DNA of 27,417 nucleotides from SIAJ01 sp036266155 (lineage in GTDB: Bacteria > Planctomycetota > Planctomycetia > Gemmatales > Gemmataceae): assembly GCA_036266155.1 (NCBI GenBank), contig DATANR010000349.1:1-27417 (forward strand), given 5' to 3'. Of this stretch, positions 1 through 7,243 are shown one piece after another. Every line of letters starts with the position of its first letter. The stretch's first letter is position 1. The notes below the pieces were generated by a model, which was not told the DNA's origin, did not search any database, and saw nothing but the letters and a program-made list of their open reading frames with translations. The translations under genes were made by a program, and so were the position numbers.

Positions 1-129
1 GAACTGCGCCAAGAAACGCAAGCGTGGGCGGACCACATCAACGATCGCCAACGCGGCGTCGATTGGCAATTCCGCATCGGCGACGCGCGGAGAAAGCTGC
101 GATCTGTCTATCCTAAAATCATCGTGTGA
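1..129 (+). CDS. IS630-family transposase, C-terminal fragment (runs off left edge)
   Basis: Reading from base 1 in frame gives 42 residues and a TGA at 127-129. The stretch contains W-A-D-H-I-N-D-R followed by V-D-W-Q-F and then D-A-R-x-K-L-x-x-x-Y-P. That spacing is the usual ending of IS630/Tc1-mariner type DDE transposases, after the last catalytic acidic residue. The DDE residues themselves would lie outside the window, so activity cannot be judged. No clear terminal inverted repeat or TA duplication could be recognised in the 43 bases before the next gene. The family call is by pattern memory from a short tail and is moderately sure. Confidence 0.6.
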   Translation, partial: ELRQETQAWADHINDRQRGVDWQFRIGDARRKLRSVYPKIIV

Positions 130-172
130 CGCAGCACTAGAAACTTGGCCGTCATGGTCTTCAATTTGACAT

Positions 173-907
173 TCATCCAATCGTGCCCGCGTGCGCTTGC
201 ACAGAAGCCGGGGCCGGGATGGCGAACTCGGACTCTTCCGCATCTTCCCCAAGTACCGCCGGTGCCCGGTAAGGCAAAGCGTACTTGATAACAAAAACAA
301 TGTGGCATGCCGTGCCAGTCATGTCGCAGAAATGCAGTAGTTCGTGCGAACGGATGACTCCCGGCACCAGGACCGGCCAATTCGCCAGTTCGATCACGGC
401 CCCAAGCGTGTAGAAAAACGCCCCGGCACAGATCCAAAAGAGCCCCCACGATCCCGTCGCTTTCCACATCTGCCAGACGCCGGCCATGCCAATCCACCCC
501 ATGACCGCATAAATGCTCACCATCAAACGATGGTCCGCCTTCGGCAAGAGCCACAACGATGCGATACCGATGGCCGCGAACAACCATTCGCCGGTGAGCA
601 AGATCGCTCGAAACCGTCCCCGCAACAGAATTCCCGCGGTCGGCATGCAACTGCCGGCAATCAGGAGGAAGATCGCACTCATGTCGATCTTCTGATAGAG
701 GCGCAATTGTTCGACGGGCAAACGCAGCGAGTGATAAAGACCGCTCGCCGCGTAAAGAACGATCGTACTCAAGCCAAAGATGAGCACGCACAGCCGGCGA
801 CCACGGTCACCGCCCGCGAGGCGAACCATAAAAGCCGTAGCCACGACTGCCAGAAACGACATCAGGAAGTGCGACGCGGAAGCAACGGGGTCACGTAGCG
901 AATCCAA
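173..907 (-). CDS. Hemolysin III / TrhA (PAQR-type) integral membrane protein
   Basis: A seven-helix membrane protein of the hemolysin III (YqfA/TrhA) branch of the PAQR superfamily, about 244 residues against a usual 210-220. Family signatures are in order: D-P-V-A-S-A-S-H near the N-terminus, Y-A-A-S-G-L-Y-H-S-L after helix 2, Y-Q-K-I-D-M-S-A-I-F-L-L-I-A-G in the middle, and S-H-E-L-L-H (H188 and H192) near the last helix. The conserved His and Asp residues are the presumed metal site. About 30 extra residues after the last helix are Ala/Pro-rich. Two TTG codons can start it: 919 and 907. I chose 907 because GGAG lies six bases before it on the minus strand; 919 would add four residues. Family members have been linked to membrane fluidity and stress, but the role here is unknown. 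Confidence 0.82.
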   Translation of the reverse strand: MDSLRDPVASASHFLMSFLAVVATAFMVRLAGGDRGRRLCVLIFGLSTIVLYAASGLYHSLRLPVEQLRLYQKIDMSAIFLLIAGSCMPTAGILLRGRFRAILLTGEWLFAAIGIASLWLLPKADHRLMVSIYAVMGWIGMAGVWQMWKATGSWGLFWICAGAFFYTLGAVIELANWPVLVPGVIRSHELLHFCDMTGTACHIVFVIKYALPYRAPAVLGEDAEESEFAIPAPASVQAHAGTIG

Positions 908-922
908 GCTGATCTCCAACGG

Positions 923-950
923 TTACCGCCGAACGCGGAACATCTACAAT
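923..950 (+). promoter_or_regulatory. Candidate promoter for prfA
   Basis: TACAAT at 945-950 is a good -10 box. A weak -35-like TTACCG lies at 923-928, 16 bases upstream. Transcription would start near 957, which places the GTG at 953 outside the message and supports ATG 986 as the prfA start. Confidence 0.4.
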
Positions 951-985
951 AGGTGTTCGGCACGCCCCGACGAGACAATTCGCAA

Positions 986-2059
986 ATGTGGCCATCTTTA
1001 GTTCCGAAAGTCGACCGTTACCGCGAACTCGAGAAACTTCTGGTAGATCCGGAAGTCGCCACCGATCGTGCACGTTACGGGCCACTCGCCAAGGAACAGG
1101 CGTCGCTCGCCAAACTCGTAAAGCCGTACCTGGAATACGAGGAGCTTGGTAAGAGCATTCAGCAGGCCGAAGCCTTGGTTACCGCCGAGTCCGATCCGGA
1201 AATGCGGGCTTACGCCGAGGAAGAAGTCGCGGCTTTGAAGAAGCGGGCCGACGAACTGAAGAATCGCGTCGAGGACATGCTGCTCGTCGATCCGGGCGAG
1301 GACTTTGATAGCCTGATTGTCGAAATTCGGGCCGGCACCGGTGGCGACGAGGCTGCGCTTTTTGCCGGCAACCTCTACGAAATGTACACGCGTTACGCCC
1401 GGACCCAGGGTTGGAAGGTCGAAGGCATCGAGTTCAGCCCGGGTGAGGCCGGTGGGTTCAAGGAAGTCGTCTTTAGCGTGGCCGGCGACGGGGTGTATCA
1501 GCAGCTCAAATACGAATCCGGCGGCCACCGCGTGCAGCGTGTCCCCAAGACCGAGACGCAAGGCCGTATCCACACGTCAGCCGCGACCGTGGCTGTTCTG
1601 CCGGAACCGGATGAAGTCGATGTCGCCATCAATCCCGGTGATTTGGAGGTCGAAACCATGCGGGCTGGCGGAGCCGGCGGTCAGCACGTCAACAAAACGG
1701 AGAGTGCCATTCGTCTCTGGTACAAGAAGGGCACGCCGGACGAGATCGAGGTCAAGTGCCAGGACGGCCGGAGCCAGCACAAGAACAAGGAACAGGCGAT
1801 GCGCGTCTTGCGCAGCCGCATCTACGAAGTGACCCTTGAGAAGCAGCACCGCGAACGCTCAGAAGCCCGCAAGGGCCAGATCGGCTCCGGCGGCCGCAAC
1901 GATCGCATTCGCACATACAACTTCCCGCAGAATCGGCTGACCGATCACCGTATCAACCTGACCATGCACACCCTTGATTCGGTGATCATGGGCGAGATTG
2001 GCGACGTGATCTCGGCGCTCCGCGACTACGACAAGAAGCAGCGGCTTGGGGAGTTGTAA
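986..2059 (+). CDS. prfA: Peptide chain release factor 1
   Basis: Class I release factor that recognises UAA/UAG and triggers peptidyl-tRNA hydrolysis; 357 residues, normal for RF1. Visible landmarks: the N-terminal coiled helical domain (about 1-105), the I-R-A-G-T-G-G-D-E-A stretch at the start of domain 2, the tripeptide codon-reading motif P-x-T as P-K-T at 187-189, followed by G-R-I-H-T-S-A-A-T-V-A-V, and the catalytic G-G-Q at 231-233 within A-G-G-A-G-G-Q-H-V-N. The P-x-T form rather than SPF separates it from RF2. A GTG at 953 is in frame upstream, but the -10-like box at 945-950 makes it unlikely. The usual downstream partner prmC does not follow; the next gene is convergent. Confidence 0.96.
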   Translation: MWPSLVPKVDRYRELEKLLVDPEVATDRARYGPLAKEQASLAKLVKPYLEYEELGKSIQQAEALVTAESDPEMRAYAEEEVAALKKRADELKNRVEDMLLVDPGEDFDSLIVEIRAGTGGDEAALFAGNLYEMYTRYARTQGWKVEGIEFSPGEAGGFKEVVFSVAGDGVYQQLKYESGGHRVQRVPKTETQGRIHTSAATVAVLPEPDEVDVAINPGDLEVETMRAGGAGGQHVNKTESAIRLWYKKGTPDEIEVKCQDGRSQHKNKEQAMRVLRSRIYEVTLEKQHRERSEARKGQIGSGGRNDRIRTYNFPQNRLTDHRINLTMHTLDSVIMGEIGDVISALRDYDKKQRLGEL

Positions 2060-2081
2060 GCGTCGCTTCGAGATGGCTATT

Positions 2082-2148
2082 TTCTTCGTGGGGCAGGCCT
2101 CCCGGCCTGCCTTCCCTCGGCAGGCCGGGAGGCCTGCCCCACGAAGAA
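2082..2148. repeat. 30-bp perfect inverted repeat between prfA and rfbB
   Basis: Arms 2082-2111 and 2119-2148 are exact reverse complements, separated by the 7-nt loop TTCCCTC. The core is CAGGCCTCCCGGCCTG. The element fills most of the 108-base gap between two convergent genes. No T-run follows on either strand, so it is not a standard intrinsic terminator, though so stable a hairpin could still block polymerase or protect 3' ends. It resembles REP-type dispersed palindromes. Confidence 0.9.
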
Positions 2149-2167
2149 TGCGCCGCTTCGTCCCGCT

Positions 2168-3178
2168 CTAACGATTGCCGTATTGCTGCTCGTAATACTT
2201 CAAATACTCGCCGGATCGCACCTGACTTACCCAATCTTGATTGGCCTGATACCACGCGATCGTTTCACACAGTCCCACTTCAAACGTCGCCTCCGGCTTC
2301 CAGCCGAGTTCCCTCTCTGCTTTTGAGCAATCAATGGCATAGCGCCGATCGTGCCCCGGCCGATCCTGGACATATTTGATGAGCGATTTCGGTTTGCCAA
2401 GCAATTCTAACAGTTTGTGCGTGAGATGCAGGTTCGGCATCTCACAACGGCCGCCGAAGTTATAAGTCTCTCCGGCCTTGCCCTTGCGCCATGCGGCCTC
2501 CACGCCGCGCGCATGATCGCGGACATGAATCCAATCACGGATTTGCATGCCGTCACCGTAGACCGGCACCTGTTGATCGTTCATCAAATTCGTGATGAAC
2601 AGCGGGATCAGTTTTTCGGGGAATTGATAGGGCCCATAATTATTTGAACAGCGTGTGATCACCGCATTCATGCCGAACGTGTGATGATACGCATTGACGA
2701 GCATATCCGCTGCGGCTTTGCTTGCGGAATAGGGACTGTTCGGCGACAGCGGCGTCGTCTCGGAGAACAGGCCCGTCGGGCCGAGTGAGCCGTACACTTC
2801 ATCGGTGGAGACCTGTACGTAACGGTCGACTTTCTTCGCCCGAGCGGCATCGAGCAAGATTTGCGTGCCGAGCACATTGGTGCGTACAAATGGCCCGCTA
2901 TCGAGAATGCTGCGATCGACGTGGCTCTCGGCAGCGAAGTGAATGAGGGCGTCAACATTCTCAGGTAATGCGTTCAGGACGGCCGAGCGATCCGTGATAT
3001 CGCCCTTGATGAATGTGTAACGCGAATCGTTGGCGACTTCCTTCAAATTGGCGAGGTTGCCGGCATAGGTGAGCGCATCGAAATTGATAATGCGAATGGA
3101 CGGATCCGTCGCCAATAGATGACGAATAAAGTTGCTACCAATGAAGCCGCAACCGCCAGTTACGAACAGGGTTGGCAT
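2168..3178 (-). CDS. rfbB: dTDP-glucose 4,6-dehydratase
   Basis: Extended short-chain dehydrogenase/reductase that converts dTDP-D-glucose to dTDP-4-keto-6-deoxyglucose with bound NAD, the second step towards dTDP-rhamnose and other deoxysugars for surface polysaccharide. The protein has 336 residues, typical for the family. Visible: the nucleotide-binding T-G-G-C-G-F-I-G (residues 7-14), the F-A-A-E-S-H-V-D-R-S stretch, the catalytic S-T-D-E-V-Y-G (124-130; D126 and E127 are the dehydratase acid/base pair), Y150-x-x-x-K154 and R-C-S-N-N-Y-G-P-Y-Q-F-P. The start ATG at 3178 gives the canonical beginning M-P-T-L-F-V-T-G-G. No rfbA, rfbC or rfbD is adjacent, so the gene stands alone here. Confidence 0.95.
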   Translation of the reverse strand: MPTLFVTGGCGFIGSNFIRHLLATDPSIRIINFDALTYAGNLANLKEVANDSRYTFIKGDITDRSAVLNALPENVDALIHFAAESHVDRSILDSGPFVRTNVLGTQILLDAARAKKVDRYVQVSTDEVYGSLGPTGLFSETTPLSPNSPYSASKAAADMLVNAYHHTFGMNAVITRCSNNYGPYQFPEKLIPLFITNLMNDQQVPVYGDGMQIRDWIHVRDHARGVEAAWRKGKAGETYNFGGRCEMPNLHLTHKLLELLGKPKSLIKYVQDRPGHDRRYAIDCSKAERELGWKPEATFEVGLCETIAWYQANQDWVSQVRSGEYLKYYEQQYGNR

Positions 3179-3221
3179 TTCTTTGACTCGGCTTATTGCA
3201 GAAGAACACGCAGTCGATTAC

Positions 3222-3264
3222 ACTCGTTTAGCGTCCGCCCCGTCGGGGCGGACGCTAAACGAGT
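3222..3264. repeat. REP-like palindrome upstream of the RAYT transposase
   Basis: Perfect 20-bp arms at 3222-3241 and 3245-3264 around a 3-nt loop; core GTTTAGCGTCCGCCCC and its complement. It lies in the divergent gap between rfbB and the transposase, 19 bases before the transposase ATG. A nearly identical copy is at 3911-3951, on the other side of the transposase. Confidence 0.92.
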
Positions 3265-3283
3265 TTCCGAATGGGGATTCACC

Positions 3284-3919
3284 ATGGTGATCGCTTATCA
3301 CGTCATCATGAGCGCCTATGGGTTCTGGCTCCCCAATGACCCGCGCGGGTCGTGGTCTGATTCAATTCGCAAGTGGGAACTCTTCCGCTATGGACCGGCG
3401 ACGAAAGTCAACACGCGAAACTCCGTGGCTCACGTCCCACATAATCGAGCGCTTCGCGAGGCAGCCAAGGAAGAACTCGACTTTCCGCCGGTTCGGTTCT
3501 CCGAGCAGCAGATCCAGATCATTGCCCAAGGCTTTGTCAATTACATTGAGAAATCGGGCGTCACGTTCTGGGCGGCGGCCATTCTCGACGATCATTTCCA
3601 TGCGATCTTCATGCGGCATCGTTACAAGAGTGAGATTGTCAACAATCTACTCAAGGGCGAACTCACTAAGGCGCTCGTGGATGCCGGTCAACATCCGTTC
3701 GGTGAGTTTGCGAAGCAGGGCGAAGCGCCACCTCCGTGTTGGGGGCGCAAGTGGTGGACGGTGTATATCGACAATCTCGACCATTTGGCGCAGGCGATCC
3801 CTTATGTCGAGCGGAATCCGGAGAAGGAGGGTAAGCCGCGGCAGCATTGGCCATTTGTGATTCCGTATCCGCAAACACTTGCTGGATTCAAGGCATTGCA
3901 CTTGAAGAAACCCGTTTAG
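3284..3919 (+). CDS. REP-associated tyrosine transposase (RAYT, Y1_Tnp/IS200-like)
   Basis: A single-strand-DNA HUH transposase of 211 residues, in the IS200/IS605-related group that mobilises REP palindromes. The HUH metal motif is H104-F105-H106 in L-D-D-H-F-H-A-I-F. The probable nucleophile is Y174 in the family signature Y-V-E-R-N-P. The N-terminus A-Y-H-V-I-M-S-A-Y-G-F-W-L-P-N-D-P-R-G-S-W is like that of a group of planctomycete proteins. The ATG at 3284 is preceded by GGGGA at a suitable distance; a longer frame from 3119 would have to be read through the palindrome and is rejected. The gene is bracketed by two near-identical palindromes, and its TAG stop (3917-3919) lies inside the right one. 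All expected motifs are present, so it may be active. Confidence 0.83.
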   Translation: MVIAYHVIMSAYGFWLPNDPRGSWSDSIRKWELFRYGPATKVNTRNSVAHVPHNRALREAAKEELDFPPVRFSEQQIQIIAQGFVNYIEKSGVTFWAAAILDDHFHAIFMRHRYKSEIVNNLLKGELTKALVDAGQHPFGEFAKQGEAPPPCWGRKWWTVYIDNLDHLAQAIPYVERNPEKEGKPRQHWPFVIPYPQTLAGFKALHLKKPV

Positions 3920-3951
3920 CGTCCGCCGCGTCGGGGCGGACGCTAAACGGG
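3911..3951. repeat. REP-like palindrome downstream of the RAYT transposase
   Basis: Second copy of the GTTTAGCGTCCGCC palindrome, with one arm mismatch near the loop. It contains the stop codon of the transposase (TAG, 3917-3919, plus strand) and of topA (TAG, 3943-3945, minus strand). Both proteins therefore end in Pro-Val. Confidence 0.92.
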
Positions 3952-6894
3952 GGCTTCGACTGCGGGGGCTTTGGTTGCCGCGTCAATTTGTTGCTGCAAC
4001 TCGGGCGTCAACTGTCGCGTCCCCTTGCACTTCGTCTTCGCCCAGGTCGTGCAGCCGAGGAAATACCGGCCGCGAGCCGAGCAGAGCTTCATGGCCGAGC
4101 CGCATTCGGGACACAGGTCCCGCACCTCGACGGCCGGCAACTCCTTCTTGGGCATCGGGGCCGGGAGTTGGTCCTTGAGCTTCTCTTTCAATTCCGCCGT
4201 CAGCGACTTCGCATTGCGGCACTTCGGGTAGCCGTTGCACGAGAGGAAGGGGCCGCGCCAACTCTTGCGCACCACCATCGGCGATCCGCATTTTTCGCAC
4301 TTGAGGCCCGTGTCGATCGGCGGCAGCGGGCGCTCGCCGGTCTTGTCGGCTTCGAGCGTGGTGTTGCACGCCTTATCCGGGCACGTGAAGTACGGGCCCT
4401 TCTTGCCCAGGCGCCAGAGTAGGTTCTTGCCACACGACGGACAGGGGTAGAGCGTCGGCTTGCAGGTCGTGATCGGCTTGCCGTCCTCGCCAAGGTTGGC
4501 GATCGTGTTGCAACCCGTCCCATCCGGCTTGTACTGCGTGCAGCTCAGGAACGTTCCCCAGCGGCTCGAGCGCGCGACCATGGGTGAATCGCAGGTTGGG
4601 CACTTCACGTCGAGCGCGGTCAGGTCCTGCTCGCCCTCACGCGGCTTGATGTAGCTGCACGGGTTCTCCTTTTCACGCCAGGCACTGCAACCAACGAATG
4701 TGCCCTTGCGTTTGGCACTGTACATTTCAACGAGCGGTCGGCCGCACTTCGGACACGGTTCGCCGGTCTCGCGGCCCTTGACCTTGGGTAGTTCCGCGTC
4801 GGCGCGCTTCAGGTCGTCCGAGAAGCGCGTCCAGAATTCGTTGAGCACGTCCTCGCTGCGCATCTTGCCGGTCGAGATGTCGTCAAGCTCCTCCTCGAAG
4901 TGGGAGGTAAACTTCAGGTCCATCTCGTGCGGGAAGCCCTTCACAAGCAGATCGGTGACGGTCTTGCCCAACTCGGTCGCGGTGAAGCGGCGGTTCTCGG
5001 CTTCGACATAACCCTTCTTCGTGATCGTCGACAGAATCGTGGCATAGGTGCTCGGCCGGCCGATGCCTTCCTTCTCGAGCGTCTTCACGAGCGACGCCTC
5101 GTTAAAGCGCGGCGGCGGTTGGGTGAAGTGCTGGCTCGCGGCAAGGCCGAGCTTGTCGAGCTTCATGCCGTCGGTCAGGGCCGGCAGGTTCACGTCCTCC
5201 TGTTTGCCGGCCGGCCAAACGCGGCGGTAGCCGTCGAATTTTTCGATCTGGCCCTTGGCCTTGAACACACCTTCGTCGGCTTTGATCTCAACATTCGTGA
5301 TCGCGACGACGGCCGGCGTCATCTGGCTTGCCACGAACCGGTTGTAAATCATCGAGTACAGCCGAAACTGATCGTTGTCGAGGAATGGCTGAACTTTTTG
5401 CGGCGTATTGGCGAGATCGGTCGGGCGAACGGCCTCGTGGGCCTCTTGCGCGCTCTTGCCGGACTTGAAGAAGTTCGGCTTGTCCGGCAGATAACGCGGC
5501 CCATGCGCCTGGCCGATGTGGGCGCGGACCATGGTCAGCGCGTCGTTCGACACGCGGGTGCTGTCCGTTCGCATGTAAGTGATGAGGGCCACTTGCCCTT
5601 CGGATCCGAGGTTCACGCCTTCGTAGAGCCGCTGCGCGTTCTGCATCGTTCGCTGAGCGCCCATGTAAAGGCGCGTGCTCGCTTGCTGCTGCAGCGACGA
5701 CGTCGTGAACGGCGGCGGGGCGTGGTCGTTGCGATCCTTCTGCTCGATCTTCGTAACCGCGTAGGCGGCTTTGTCGAGGATCGCGTAGGCCGCGTCGGTG
5801 TCCGCCTCAGTATTCGTCCGGAATGTCTTGCCTTGCCATTCGGCGAGTTCGGCCGTGAAGCTGCCGGCCGGCATTTTGGGCGCGTCGGCCTTTGCGGGTT
5901 TCGGCTCCGGCGCTTCCGTGGCGTCTTCGGTGCCTTCCGCCGCCTCAGGCTCGTCGGCGACTTGTTCGCCCGCCTTCTCGTCCACCGGCTTCGGGCCTTT
6001 CTTCTTGGCCAACACCTTGGTGGCGAAAGGGAAGTCGCCGAGCTTCGCCAACCCTTCGGGCGTCAGCAGGGCGGTGATCTTCCAATACTCCTCGGTCTTG
6101 AACGCTTCAATTTCGCGTTCGCGGTCGACGACGAGCTTGACGGCCACCGACTGCACGCGGCCGGCGCTGAGGCCGCGCGTGACTTTCTTGCCGAGCAGGT
6201 TGCTCAACGGATAGCCGACGACGCGATCGAGTGCCCGGCGGGCTTCCTGGGCGGCCACCAGATTCTGGTCGATGTCGCGGGCGTCCTCCAAGGCGGCTTG
6301 CACTGCCTTCTTGGTGATCTCGTTAAACGTAATGCGCCGCGTGCGATTGGGTTCGAGTTGCAGCGCTTCCTGAATGTGCCAGGCGATCGACTCGCCTTCA
6401 CGGTCGGGGTCGGGGGCAAGATAAACCATCTCGGCCCGGTCGGCCTCGCGGCCGAGTTCGGCGAGGATGTCCTCGGTCGATCGCCGAGCCTTGCCGCCGC
6501 CTTTGTCGGTGCGGTCGATCACCTGATAACGCAACTTCCAGCCGTCATCGATGTTGATGCCGACGACCGCTTCGCCGCGAACCTTGCCGCTGACCGGCAG
6601 GTCGCGGACGTGGCCATAGCTCGCCCGGACGCGGTAGCCGCCGCCGAGATATTTCTCGATCGTCTTCGCCTTGGCCGGCGACTCGACGATGATGAGGTTG
6701 CCCTTGCGTGGACCGGTGTATGTCTCGCGTGGCGGCGGCGCTTGGGTGACGGCCGTCGGTTCCGCTTTCTTACGCACGGTCTTCGTGGGCGCGGCTGCCT
6801 TCTTGGGCGCGGCAGCTTTCTTGACGACGGCCTTCTTGGCAGGGCCCTTCTTGGCCGTCGGCTTCTTCACAGCGGGCTTCTTGCGCGTCGGCAT
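3943..6894 (-). CDS. topA: DNA topoisomerase I (type IA)
   Basis: Relaxes negative supercoils through a covalent 5'-phosphotyrosine intermediate; 983 residues, longer than the 865 of E. coli. In order: a Lys/Ala/Pro-rich tail (1-45, 15 lysines), a TOPRIM domain starting L-I-I-V-E-S-P-A-K-A-K-T (67 on) with D-P-D-R-E-G-E, an acidic Pro-rich insertion (about 310-360), the active tyrosine Y440 in I-T-Y-M-R-T-D-S-T-R, and five C-terminal four-Cys zinc ribbons (from C714 to near the end). ATG 6894 is chosen because GAGA lies upstream and the extra 21 residues of the longer frame look non-coding; ATG 6906 is possible. The last two codons and the stop come from the REP-like palindrome. The basic tail resembles histone H1-like tails and probably adds DNA binding. 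Confidence 0.95.
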   Translation of the reverse strand: MPTRKKPAVKKPTAKKGPAKKAVVKKAAAPKKAAAPTKTVRKKAEPTAVTQAPPPRETYTGPRKGNLIIVESPAKAKTIEKYLGGGYRVRASYGHVRDLPVSGKVRGEAVVGINIDDGWKLRYQVIDRTDKGGGKARRSTEDILAELGREADRAEMVYLAPDPDREGESIAWHIQEALQLEPNRTRRITFNEITKKAVQAALEDARDIDQNLVAAQEARRALDRVVGYPLSNLLGKKVTRGLSAGRVQSVAVKLVVDREREIEAFKTEEYWKITALLTPEGLAKLGDFPFATKVLAKKKGPKPVDEKAGEQVADEPEAAEGTEDATEAPEPKPAKADAPKMPAGSFTAELAEWQGKTFRTNTEADTDAAYAILDKAAYAVTKIEQKDRNDHAPPPFTTSSLQQQASTRLYMGAQRTMQNAQRLYEGVNLGSEGQVALITYMRTDSTRVSNDALTMVRAHIGQAHGPRYLPDKPNFFKSGKSAQEAHEAVRPTDLANTPQKVQPFLDNDQFRLYSMIYNRFVASQMTPAVVAITNVEIKADEGVFKAKGQIEKFDGYRRVWPAGKQEDVNLPALTDGMKLDKLGLAASQHFTQPPPRFNEASLVKTLEKEGIGRPSTYATILSTITKKGYVEAENRRFTATELGKTVTDLLVKGFPHEMDLKFTSHFEEELDDISTGKMRSEDVLNEFWTRFSDDLKRADAELPKVKGRETGEPCPKCGRPLVEMYSAKRKGTFVGCSAWREKENPCSYIKPREGEQDLTALDVKCPTCDSPMVARSSRWGTFLSCTQYKPDGTGCNTIANLGEDGKPITTCKPTLYPCPSCGKNLLWRLGKKGPYFTCPDKACNTTLEADKTGERPLPPIDTGLKCEKCGSPMVVRKSWRGPFLSCNGYPKCRNAKSLTAELKEKLKDQLPAPMPKKELPAVEVRDLCPECGSAMKLCSARGRYFLGCTTWAKTKCKGTRQLTPELQQQIDAATKAPAVEAPV

Positions 6895-6987
6895 TTCGAT
6901 TCTCATGGGGCAGCGAACGTTCAGCAGTGTACAACCACCGTCAAGGCGTTCCGTCAATTGGCGGGGCCGTTGGCGAGCCGGGCCCTT

Positions 6988-7054
6988 GGCAAGCGGAGCC
7001 GCGTAAGCGGCCCGATAATGTCAACATCGGGCGGCTTACGCCGCTCCGCTCGCC
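6988..7054. repeat. Dispersed inverted repeat, copy 1 (arms shared with 17924-18007)
   Basis: Arms 6988-7016 and 7026-7054 pair with three mismatches around a 9-nt loop. The right arm, read as reverse complement, contains AGCGGAGCGGCGTAAGCCGC and continues CCGAT. It is identical to the left arm of the inverted repeat between rpsE and rplR. Two copies eleven kilobases apart in unrelated contexts make this a dispersed repeat family. Confidence 0.88.
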
Positions 7055-7101
7055 CACGCTCAGTTAGAGGATGGCGCGCTCGCAAGCGGTTCTGGTTCGT
7101 G

Positions 7102-7129
7102 TTGTCCCAATCCCCGTCATCGCTACAAT
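7102..7129 (+). promoter_or_regulatory. Candidate sigma70-type promoter for the PpiD-like gene
   Basis: TTGTCC at 7102-7107 and TACAAT at 7124-7129 with a 16-base spacer. The start codon is 114 bases downstream and is preceded by GAGG. Confidence 0.5.
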
Positions 7130-7243
7130 TCACCAGCCGGGTGTAACCCGACATTCCCATCCAGATAGTACCCCCAGGCGCGGAGCGTCAAGTCCGACAC
7201 TGCCTCCGCTGCCCAGGAAGAACGTCGTAACCGAGGACCGGCC

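Larger units (their letters stand above)
6895..7243. other. Divergent intergenic region topA / PpiD-like gene
   Basis: This 349-base gap separates two divergent genes. It holds an imperfect inverted repeat at 6988-7054 and a good plus-strand promoter candidate at 7102-7129. Upstream of topA on the minus strand I see only a poor match (TTGACG about 20 bases from TACACT). No further ORF was found. Confidence 0.6.

Noticed and set aside
108..791. 227-residue minus-strand open frame over the hemolysin III gene
   Set aside because: It shares the strand but not the frame of the recognisable membrane protein and shows no helices or motifs.
1541..1552. P-K-T instead of P-A-T in the release factor codon-reading motif
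   Set aside because: The middle residue of P-x-T varies in normal RF1 proteins, so no change in specificity is implied.
4900..7146. 748-residue plus-strand open frame opposite topA
   Set aside because: It lies antisense to the clearly conserved topoisomerase I, is Arg/Leu-rich and shows no family; it results from GC-rich codon use.
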